This document shows positions 6,361 to 12,469 of a DNA stretch of 19,327 nt, in pieces. Within the stretch, counting starts at the first letter, position 1; every line of letters starts with the position of its first letter. The notes below the pieces were generated by a model. It saw only the letters and a list, made by a program, of their open reading frames with translations, was not told where the DNA came from and ran no database searches. The stretch covers positions 1 through 19,327 of the forward strand of contig DATEHC010000035.1 of assembly GCA_035279785.1 (NCBI GenBank). Reading direction: 5' to 3'. This stretch comes from 40CM-4-65-16 sp035279785. Its GTDB lineage: Bacteria; Chloroflexota; Dormibacteria; Dormibacterales; Dormibacteraceae. The position numbers and the translations under genes are program-made.

Positions 6361-8445
6361 CTAGCAGTGCGTTCCCGGCAGGTAGTAGGCCATCTGGCCG
6401 TGGCAGCTCTGGTTGATCAGCCCCGACGGCTCGCTGTACCACTCGTTGCCGATGCCCATCGCGTCGAGCGCCTGCTGCATGAACGGGTGCCACATCGGCG
6501 CCGCGATGTAGTAGCTGTCCGAGTTCAGCGTCATCTTCTGGTTCCAGTTCGCGTTGCCGCCCCACACCGCCGCGACGAGGTGCGGCGTGTAGCCGACCGT
6601 CCACGCGTCGGCGAACGAGTCGGACGTTCCCGTCTTCACGCCCACGGTGCGGCCGGGCAACGTCAGCAGCGAGTTGTGGCCGAAGATCATGGCCCGGTTG
6701 TTGTCGTTGGACATGATCGATTCCATGATGTAGGCGACCCGCGGATCGAGCACCTGCTTGCCCGGGTCGACCTGGTGGGCGTACACCAGGTGGTCGTTCT
6801 TCGTGATCACGTTGATCGCGTACGGCATGTGAAGGATGCCCTGCGCAGCGAGCACCGAAGCGCCGGTCGCCATCTGCAGCGGAGTCTCGCCATACCCCCC
6901 GAGCGTCAGTGACGGGCCGAAGGTGGTGTTCGGATCGTTGGTCGTGTAGATCGGGAAACCGTTCGCGTCGGTTCCGTGGAGCTGATACGGCGGAGCGCCC
7001 ATCGACCGCGCCAGATCCACCACGTAGGGCACGCCCACGCCGAGCTCGACCTTCACGGCCGGGAGGTTCAGCGAGTTGCCCATGCACACCTGGAGCTGGC
7101 ACGTGCCGTGGAACTTGCCGTCGTAGTTCTGCGGCTTCCAGACCGACGATCCGTCAGGGATGGCGATCGCGCTGTCCTGGATCGGCGTCGTCATGGTGTA
7201 ACGGCCGCTGGCGATGGCCTCGGTGTACGTGAAGATCTTCATCGACGAACCCGGGTTGCGCGGCGGCCACGTCGCGAGGTTGTACTGACCGCCGTAGGCA
7301 TTCGGGTTCGCGGAGCCGACCATGACGAGGACGGCGCCGTTGGTCGGGTCGAGCGCAACGAGCGCGCCCTGCGTGACGCGGCGGTACGCCAGAGAGGAGA
7401 TGACGCTGGTCACGACGTTCTGGCCGATGTTCTGCAGCGTGATGTTCAGCGTGGTGACGACCCTGAGCCCGCCCTTGTAGACCACGTCCTTGCCGAACTG
7501 CGCGGTGAGGAGCCCGACGACGTAGCCGACGAAGGCCGGCGCGAGGATGCTGTTCGTCGGCGTGAACATGTGCGTCGGCGGGGCGATGTCCTCGGCGAAA
7601 GCCTGCGCCGCGTCGTCGACGGTGATCTTGCCGTCGCGGATCATCGCGTCCAGGACCTGCTTCTGCCTGGCCTTCGCCGCTGTCCAGTTGACCAGCGGGT
7701 TGTAGAGCGTCGGCCCGCGGATGATGCCGGCGAGCATCGATGCCTGCGCCAGGTCGAGGTCCTTGGTGTTCGTGTGGAAGTAGATCTTCGACGCGGCGGC
7801 GGTGCCCCAAGCGGTGTTCGCGAAGAACACGCTGTTGAGGTACCACTCGAGTATCTGGTCCTTTGAATATCGGCGCTCGATCTCGAATGCCAGCAGGGCC
7901 TCGCGCATCTTGCGGTCGATCGAGGCCTGGTTGCCGACGAGGCGCAGCTTGACGAGCTGCTGCGTGATCGTCGAGGCGCCCTCGACCGCCGAGCCGCTCT
8001 GGTAGTCGACCATCGAGGCGCGCACGATGCCCTGCGGGTCGATGCCCGGCTCGGAGTAGAAGTTGCGGTCCTCGATCGAGATCACGGCCTCCGGCAGGAG
8101 CGTGCCCATGTCCGAGAGCGGCTCGAAGTAGCTCTGGTAGCCGGGCGGATGCAGGTCCGCCAGCAGCGTCTTGTTGTCCGACGCGTAGAGGAGCGTGTCC
8201 TCAGGCACCGACGAGGCGACCGCGCCCGCGTTGGGCAGCTTGTCCGCAAAGGCGACGTAACCGGGAGAGGTGATGATCAGGCTCGGCACCGCGATGGCGA
8301 CGAGGATGAACAGGCGAACCAGCCAGCTTGCAGGACGCGAGATCCATCGGCCTCGCTTGCCCAGGACCTTCGGCGCGCTTGCGCGCCGGCGCATGCCGTT
8401 GCCCTTAAGAGGCCAGACGATCGGTTCGTGATGATTCAGCGGCAT
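6361..8445 (-). CDS. Class A penicillin-binding protein (glycosyltransferase/transpeptidase)
   Basis: 694 aa from ATG 8445, chosen for GGGGGA five nt upstream; ATG 8394 is an alternative. One signal-anchor TM (about 42-66) follows a basic cytoplasmic tail. The GT51 domain polymerises lipid II: EDRNFYSEPGID (from Glu125), GASTITQQ, RKMREALLAFEIE and KDQILEWYLN are all recognisable. The usual His of EDxxFxxH is Glu here. The transpeptidase domain cross-links peptide stems: SSMK (nucleophile Ser400), SLN (458-460) and KTG (604-606) are intact. The C-terminus has two further Cys (QSCHGQM and the terminal HC). It is the second gene of a minus-strand operon and overlaps the upstream membrane-protein gene by 41 bp; two tiny genes follow. 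It acts outside the cytoplasmic membrane in peptidoglycan synthesis. Confidence 0.96.
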   Translation of the reverse strand: MPLNHHEPIVWPLKGNGMRRRASAPKVLGKRGRWISRPASWLVRLFILVAIAVPSLIITSPGYVAFADKLPNAGAVASSVPEDTLLYASDNKTLLADLHPPGYQSYFEPLSDMGTLLPEAVISIEDRNFYSEPGIDPQGIVRASMVDYQSGSAVEGASTITQQLVKLRLVGNQASIDRKMREALLAFEIERRYSKDQILEWYLNSVFFANTAWGTAAASKIYFHTNTKDLDLAQASMLAGIIRGPTLYNPLVNWTAAKARQKQVLDAMIRDGKITVDDAAQAFAEDIAPPTHMFTPTNSILAPAFVGYVVGLLTAQFGKDVVYKGGLRVVTTLNITLQNIGQNVVTSVISSLAYRRVTQGALVALDPTNGAVLVMVGSANPNAYGGQYNLATWPPRNPGSSMKIFTYTEAIASGRYTMTTPIQDSAIAIPDGSSVWKPQNYDGKFHGTCQLQVCMGNSLNLPAVKVELGVGVPYVVDLARSMGAPPYQLHGTDANGFPIYTTNDPNTTFGPSLTLGGYGETPLQMATGASVLAAQGILHMPYAINVITKNDHLVYAHQVDPGKQVLDPRVAYIMESIMSNDNNRAMIFGHNSLLTLPGRTVGVKTGTSDSFADAWTVGYTPHLVAAVWGGNANWNQKMTLNSDSYYIAAPMWHPFMQQALDAMGIGNEWYSEPSGLINQSCHGQMAYYLPGTHC

Positions 8446-9313
8446 CGTGTTCCCCCGGTGACGTGAACGGTCCGGCCGTGAGCGGGCCGTACCAGCCAAT
8501 GGACTGCGCGCCCAGAAGGGCCTGGATATCGATGATCTCGCCCGGCTTCAACGCCAGCGGCTTCAGGCCGCGGCGCGCGACGCGCGCGGTGCGCGAGGCG
8601 AGATCGCTGACGACGGGCTCCCCGGCCGCCGAGTACCACGAGCGGGCCGCGAAGTGTAGGTGCGACGTCGCGTCGCGCAATGAATGGAGACGCGCGCGCG
8701 AGCCGGAACGGCCGGCCGCGGCGGCGCGGGTAAGGCGGTCTGTCTCCAGCGGGCCGACCGCGTCCCGCAACCGGATCGAGACGTCGACCATCTTGGCCAT
8801 CGCCATCGTCGCGCCGATCGCGCTCCAGGCGGCGATGCGCCGGTTGACGCCGGAGAGTGGATCGCTGGCGGGCTGCCGCGTCGCGACGACCGGCACGGGC
8901 GCGGCGATCGGGACTTCCATCCACTCGCGAAGCCAAACGCGCGGCTGCCAGGCCTGACCGCTGCGCCTCGAGCTGAGGAACATCAACGCGAAGATGTCCG
9001 AGCCGGCGATGATCACCAGCCAGCTGGCGATCGGGAATCGGTTGTCGGAGATCCAGCTGCCGACTCCGCCTAGCATCAGACCGACCGACGTGTTGATGAT
9101 CTGGTCGGCGCCCCACACCGCGGAGCTGCTGACCTCGCGCGCATTGGGGTCGGTGATGCTTGCGACACCCAGCACGCAGACCGTGATGAACGCGATCCAC
9201 AGCCCGACCTCGATCGGCCTGGGAATCGAGCGACGCACAGGCGGCACGAAGGTTGCGGCGACCATTCCGGTGAACAGCGCGATCGAGAACTGAAGCAGCA
9301 GCGGGACTTCCAC
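8405..9313 (-). CDS. Four-TM membrane protein of unknown function, first gene of the PBP operon
   Basis: 302 aa from GTG 9313. A TTG at 9334 would add seven residues. Neither has a Shine-Dalgarno. The GTG is preferred because it starts directly at VEVPLLLQFSIALFTGMV. The N-terminal half has four hydrophobic spans: about 4-24, 34-52, 70-88 and 94-114. After a basic-aromatic stretch WQPRVWLREWMEVP (about 122-135), the remaining 165 residues are mostly Ala/Arg-rich and probably cytoplasmic, with a short motif LKPGEIIDIQALLGAQ near the end. I do not recognise a family. The gene ends within the PBP coding sequence (41-bp overlap), so the two are co-transcribed and translationally linked. This suggests a role linked to that cell-wall synthase, for example as a membrane partner or regulator, but that is inference from position only. 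Confidence 0.8.
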   Translation of the reverse strand: MEVPLLLQFSIALFTGMVAATFVPPVRRSIPRPIEVGLWIAFITVCVLGVASITDPNAREVSSSAVWGADQIINTSVGLMLGGVGSWISDNRFPIASWLVIIAGSDIFALMFLSSRRSGQAWQPRVWLREWMEVPIAAPVPVVATRQPASDPLSGVNRRIAAWSAIGATMAMAKMVDVSIRLRDAVGPLETDRLTRAAAAGRSGSRARLHSLRDATSHLHFAARSWYSAAGEPVVSDLASRTARVARRGLKPLALKPGEIIDIQALLGAQSIGWYGPLTAGPFTSPGEHDAAESSRTDRLAS

Positions 9314-9338
9314 GCCTAAAAGAACGCGGCCCAAGATT

Positions 9339-9361
9339 CGAGTATTGGTGGCGAGTATTGG
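9339..9361. repeat. 10-bp direct repeat in divergent promoter region
   Basis: CGAGTATTGG occurs at 9339-9348 and again at 9352-9361, separated by TGG (period 13 bp). It lies in the 123-bp divergent gap between the four-TM gene (-) and the small membrane protein gene (+). Read on the minus strand, each copy contains AATACT. The copy nearer the gene is 6 nt from the alternative TTG start at 9334 and could act as a -10 box. Either tandem operator half-sites or a duplicated promoter element. Confidence 0.45.
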
Positions 9362-9398
9362 CGACCTCGGCGCGGCCTCGCGTCCTTTGAAGGCGTCG

Positions 9399-9427
9399 CT
9401 GATCGAGCGTCCGGACTTGTTTACATT
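9399..9427 (+). promoter_or_regulatory. Probable promoter for a leaderless transcript
   Basis: TACATT (9422-9427, fits the TAnnnT -10 consensus) with CTGATC 17 bp upstream (9399-9404) as a weak -35. The -10 ends 9 bp before ATG 9437, so transcription would start at or next to the A of the ATG. The gene has no Shine-Dalgarno, which agrees with leaderless translation. Confidence 0.45.
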
Positions 9428-9436
9428 CGGCGCCCG

Positions 9437-9724
9437 ATGCGTTGTCTGAATGGCGCGGACGCTGACCCGCTCGGCGTCCGCTCCGCCACTGCCATGGGGG
9501 TTTTACTGATCATCCTGCTCGCGACCGTCGCGCTGTCAGTGAGGGCCGGACTTTACGGGCGGCGCTGGACGGTCGCGGACTCGGACGCGGACGGCGGCGG
9601 CGAATCCTGGCTGATGGACACGTGCGCCCGGACCTTCGTCCTCGTCCTTCTTTCTCTTGCGGGTCTGCTCGCGCTGGGCCTGATGTATGGCAACGTTCTC
9701 GGCGCGGTCCACGCCGGCCCCTAG
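9437..9724 (+). CDS. Small two-TM membrane protein, 95 aa
   Basis: ATG at 9437 is chosen because a -10-like TACATT ends 9 bp before it, as expected for a leaderless mRNA; the internal ATG at 9494 (residue 20) also lacks a ribosome site. The product has TM1 at about 20-40 (GVLLIILLATVALSVRAGLY), an acidic central loop with ADSDADGGGE (about 47-56) and TM2 at about 66-91 (FVLVLLSLAGLLALGLMYG). I recognise no family. It is transcribed away from the PBP operon and ends 15 bp before a strong terminator hairpin, so it is a single-gene unit. Codon composition matches the neighbours, which supports a real gene. Function unknown; a small structural or regulatory membrane protein. Confidence 0.7.
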   Translation: MRCLNGADADPLGVRSATAMGVLLIILLATVALSVRAGLYGRRWTVADSDADGGGESWLMDTCARTFVLVLLSLAGLLALGLMYGNVLGAVHAGP

Positions 9725-9739
9725 CGCGTTCTAGAAGGC

Positions 9740-9775
9740 GGAAGCGCCCCACTGCCCCGGGGTGCTTCCTGTTGT
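9740..9775 (+). terminator. Intrinsic terminator after the 95-aa gene
   Basis: GGAAGCGCCCC (9740-9750) pairs with GGGGTGCTTCC (9759-9769) around an 8-nt loop: an 11-bp stem with one G-T wobble, followed by TGTTGT. It lies 15 bp beyond the stop codon at 9724. Confidence 0.75.
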
Positions 9776-9796
9776 AAAAAGGCCCCGCTTCGGGCC
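9776..9796 (-). terminator. Minus-strand terminator-like hairpin without an obvious gene
   Basis: On the minus strand GGCCC (9796-9792), a 6-nt loop and GGGCC (9785-9781) are followed directly by TTTTT (9780-9776), a textbook though short intrinsic terminator. No minus-strand gene is found to its right before 12466, so it would stop antisense or read-through transcription heading toward the 95-aa gene. Together with the plus-strand hairpin beside it, it forms a two-way stop. Confidence 0.5.
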
Positions 9797-9808
9797 GATC
9801 CGGGCGAA

Positions 9809-9835
9809 TTGACAACGATTCAGCCAACTTAACCT
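9809..9835 (+). promoter_or_regulatory. Candidate promoter for the DUF1906 protein gene
   Basis: A perfect TTGACA (9809-9814) and TAACCT (9830-9835, TAnnnT) with a 15-bp spacer, shorter than the usual 17. It lies directly after the terminators of the preceding gene and about 88 bp before the GTG start at 9923. Position and the perfect -35 support it; the spacer is a weakness. Confidence 0.4.
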
Positions 9836-9922
9836 GCCCGCCTTGGGTGCACGGGTGGGCGCTCCTTAGCTTCCTCCCCGACATCTCGCGCGGCCTTTTG
9901 GGCGCGCGCATCGGGGGTATCA

Positions 9923-11908
9923 GTGCACTCGCTCCGCGCCCGGGCTTTCTTGGTTGCCGCCGTGGCCATCGTTGCGACCCAGCTCGTCACGGTCGCACCG
10001 GCCGTCCACGCCGCCGCGGCCGCGCCCTGCCCGTCCGGCGATGGAGCCTGCTCCCCTGATTCTTCCGACGGGCTGCAGATCAGCCTGCCCGACGGATCAC
10101 AGCCGTGCCCGGGATCGGGCGTCGGTGCGTCCTGCCTGACCAGCGACTCCGGCGAGGTCGCCCCCGGTACGCCGTCCACCCCCGACGGGCAGACGCCATG
10201 CGCGGCGTCATCGATGTTGAGCACGCCGGCGGCGTGCAGCACTCCCATCCCCGAATCAAGAGCCGCCAACCCGCCGGCCGGCGGTCCATCGGTCGAACCG
10301 AGCGTCCCGGTGTCGACCATCCGGACGGTCAACGCGCCGCCCACCGTCACGCTTAGATCGAGCGCCGCGGCCGCAGTCTCGGGTGGAAGCGTCCTGCTGA
10401 CCGCGACCGCCGCCTCGAGCGTCCTCGGCGCCGGCAGCGCGATCCAGATCTTCGACACCGCGTCCAGCACCTTGATCGGCTCGTGCTCCCAGGGCACGCA
10501 GTGCGCGGTCAACTATTCCGCGGACGGTGGAGTCCACCGCTTCCAGGCCTTCGTCGCCGGCACCCCCGGTGATTCGATCCCGGCGAAGTCGGCGGCCAGG
10601 TCGGATGCCATCTCGGTCGGCTGGATCGGCGTCCGCCTCGTCACGACGCAGACCGCGCTCGGACCCGGAAAGGGCGCAACCCTCACCGCGACGTCAACGG
10701 TCCCAGTCGAACAGTTCGGCTACTCGATCCAGCTCCTGGACGCCGACAGGATGACCCCGCTCACGTACTGCAGCCGGGGCACCAACTGCAGCGTCTCCAT
10801 CACCGATGCCGTGAGCGGCGCCCACGACTTCGCCGCGAGCGTCGGAGCGACGACGTCGAGCCCCGTATCGGTGACGTGGCTGGCGGTGTCGCTGACCGGC
10901 ACCCAGGTCTATCGCGCGGGTGGCAGCGTCCACCTGGTTGCGACCGCGAACGCCGACCTGTCCAAAACTCCGTGGAGCATCGGCATCGTCGACGACCACG
11001 GCCACCTGGTCGCGCCGCCGTGCACCGGCGTCTCGACCTGCACCGCCGACGTGACGATCAGCGGCTCGACCACGCCGTCCTTCATCGCGGTGGTTGGGCA
11101 GATTCCGCCGGCGCGCGAGGAAGGCAAGGTTGTCGCGCTGGTCCAGCAGGTGAGCGGGCAGGTCAGCGGACCGTCGGCGCTGACCTCGACCCAGGCCCAT
11201 TCGGCGGCGTTCAAGCCGGCGCGCATCTTGTGGGGCGTCGACTCGTGCAAGGCGCTCACCGGCGATCCCACCGGAGAAGTCCTGCCAGGCGTCGCCGCCG
11301 GCCTGGGCACTCCCGAGTTCTGGGGCCGCTACCTGACCACGACGATGTGCCCCGCGCTGAGCTCCGCCGAGGTCGCCACCGCCCACGCGATGCACATGGC
11401 GATCCTTCCGATCTACAACGATTTCGACTGCAGCAGCGTCAGCGGCTACGACACGGCCGCGGGCTACGCGAAGGCGGCGGTGGTCGCGGCGCGGAACCTG
11501 AAGATTTCTACCGGCAGCGTCATCGCCGTCGACATCGAGCCGCCCGGTCCATACTGCTCGGGCGCCGTCGATGCGCCGTTCATCCACGGCTGGTACGACG
11601 GGATCACGGCCGCGGGCTACGTGCCCGTCTTCTACGGCAACGGCACGCCCGGCAGCGAGTTCGCGACGGCGTGGTGCCAGGCGCAGAGCGAGCAGGGCGA
11701 TATTGCCACGCGATCGTTCATCTGGTCCTTCGAACCTTCGCTCCCTTCCCCCGGATGGTCGAAGTGGTACCAGCCTGACTGGAGCGCCTACGCCACGGGC
11801 TGCCCTGACTCGGTGGCGGCGTGGCAGTACCAGATCGACGTGTTCAGCCCGAACCCCAACATCGACTCCGACGAGGCGCTGTCGACGCTGCCCCTCTGGT
11901 ACCCGTAA
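9923..11908 (+). CDS. Secreted protein with three Ig-like repeats and a C-terminal DUF1906 (Rv2525c-like) domain
   Basis: 661 aa. GTG at 9923 follows GGGGG with a 5-nt spacer. Residues 1-30 are a Sec signal peptide (basic start, FLVAAVAIVATQLVTVAPAV core, cleavage near AVHA). Residues 31-135 are Pro/Ser/Cys-rich and probably extended. Three beta-rich Ig-like repeats follow (about 138-235, 236-320, 321-410), each with one Cx5C pair: CSQGTQC (188), CSRGTNC (283), CTGVSTC (367). The C-terminal 228 residues (434-661) match the DUF1906 glycoside-hydrolase-like fold: ILWGVDSC at the start, YNDFDC, IAVDIEPPGPYC with acidic Asp537/Glu539, PVFYGNG and WQYQID near the end. The Mycobacterium homologue Rv2525c is an exported, cell-envelope-linked protein of TIM-barrel type. 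Substrate is unknown. It stands alone between a terminator-flanked promoter and a strong terminator. Most likely a cell-surface carbohydrate or peptidoglycan-active protein. Confidence 0.9.
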   Translation: MHSLRARAFLVAAVAIVATQLVTVAPAVHAAAAAPCPSGDGACSPDSSDGLQISLPDGSQPCPGSGVGASCLTSDSGEVAPGTPSTPDGQTPCAASSMLSTPAACSTPIPESRAANPPAGGPSVEPSVPVSTIRTVNAPPTVTLRSSAAAAVSGGSVLLTATAASSVLGAGSAIQIFDTASSTLIGSCSQGTQCAVNYSADGGVHRFQAFVAGTPGDSIPAKSAARSDAISVGWIGVRLVTTQTALGPGKGATLTATSTVPVEQFGYSIQLLDADRMTPLTYCSRGTNCSVSITDAVSGAHDFAASVGATTSSPVSVTWLAVSLTGTQVYRAGGSVHLVATANADLSKTPWSIGIVDDHGHLVAPPCTGVSTCTADVTISGSTTPSFIAVVGQIPPAREEGKVVALVQQVSGQVSGPSALTSTQAHSAAFKPARILWGVDSCKALTGDPTGEVLPGVAAGLGTPEFWGRYLTTTMCPALSSAEVATAHAMHMAILPIYNDFDCSSVSGYDTAAGYAKAAVVAARNLKISTGSVIAVDIEPPGPYCSGAVDAPFIHGWYDGITAAGYVPVFYGNGTPGSEFATAWCQAQSEQGDIATRSFIWSFEPSLPSPGWSKWYQPDWSAYATGCPDSVAAWQYQIDVFSPNPNIDSDEALSTLPLWYP

Positions 11909-11930
11909 AGCTCGATTTGCTCCCCCTGTG

Positions 11931-11965
11931 ACGCCCGGGTGTCGATTCGACCCCGGGCGTTTTCT
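11931..11965 (+). terminator. Strong intrinsic terminator after the DUF1906 gene
   Basis: ACGCCCGGG-T-GTCG, loop ATT, CGAC-CCCGGGCGT: a 13-bp stem with one bulged T (11931-11960), followed by TTTTCT. It lies 22 bp beyond the stop codon. Confidence 0.85.
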
Positions 11966-12016
11966 CTTGAGGCCCTGCTTCATCAGTTTTGACCGGGGCC
12001 AAAGGAGCATCAATAG

Positions 12017-12469
12017 ATGGAACGAAGGGACACCGAGATGGAGCGCGACCCAGAGACCGGCCACATGGTCGAGCGCCGGACGATCACCGAAGGGCCCGTC
12101 GCAGCGGCGGACTCCGAGGTCGTCAGCAGCTTCAACCCGGGCTGGCGCGCGGTGCAGCTCGTCTATCTCGTCTTTGGCGTGATCGACGGCCTGCTCGTGA
12201 TCCGACTGATCCTGAAGCTGCTCGGCGCGAACCCGACAGCCGGATTCTCGAACTGGGTCTACAACGTCACCGCGTTCTTCCTGGCGCCGTTCAAGAACAT
12301 CCTGCCGACGATCGGCACCGACCAGTCGCAGCTCGAGATGTCGGTCGTGCTCGCGATCCTCGTCTACGCGCTGATCGGTTGGGCGATCGGTCGCCTGGTG
12401 GCGATCCTCTTCTACCGCAACGTCACAGTGGCGCGGCGCTCGCGCGACATGCGCCCGCGAGGCTACTAA
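12017..12469 (+). CDS. YggT-family membrane protein
   Basis: 150 aa. ATG at 12017 follows AAAGGAG with a 9-nt spacer. A polar, charged N-terminal tail (about 1-40; it includes MERDPETGHMVERRT) precedes a single YggT-type unit. TM1 is at about 45-70 (VQLVYLVFGVIDGLLVIRLI), then LKLLGANP, a WVYNVTAFFLAPF segment (about 80-92), and a second strong span at about 113-135 (VLAILVYALIGWAIGRLVAI). It ends in a basic tail. The LxxxGANP...F...APF pattern is characteristic of the family. Members are small inner-membrane proteins linked in some bacteria to cell shape, division or osmotic tolerance; the biochemical role is not known. The long N-terminal tail is unlike classical YggT and is probably cytoplasmic. 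Its stop codon interlocks with that of the convergent trehalose-phosphate synthase gene. Confidence 0.88.
   Translation: MERRDTEMERDPETGHMVERRTITEGPVAAADSEVVSSFNPGWRAVQLVYLVFGVIDGLLVIRLILKLLGANPTAGFSNWVYNVTAFFLAPFKNILPTIGTDQSQLEMSVVLAILVYALIGWAIGRLVAILFYRNVTVARRSRDMRPRGY

Noticed and set aside
6976..7866. 296-codon plus-strand frame opposite the first PBP
   Set aside because: Shadow frame; Arg/Val/Asp composition is what reverse reading of GC-biased codons gives.
11931..11965. Possible tRNA T-arm (GTCGATTCGACCCC)
   Set aside because: No acceptor, D or anticodon arms; the segment is a terminator stem followed by TTTT.
11989..12016. TTGACC as a -35 for the YggT gene
   Set aside because: A 17-bp spacer would put the -10 between the ribosome site and the start codon, so it cannot serve this gene.
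10694..12064. 456-codon minus-strand open frame opposite the DUF1906 gene
   Set aside because: Runs across the strong terminator and into the YggT gene, is extremely Arg/Gly/Val-rich, and has no motif.
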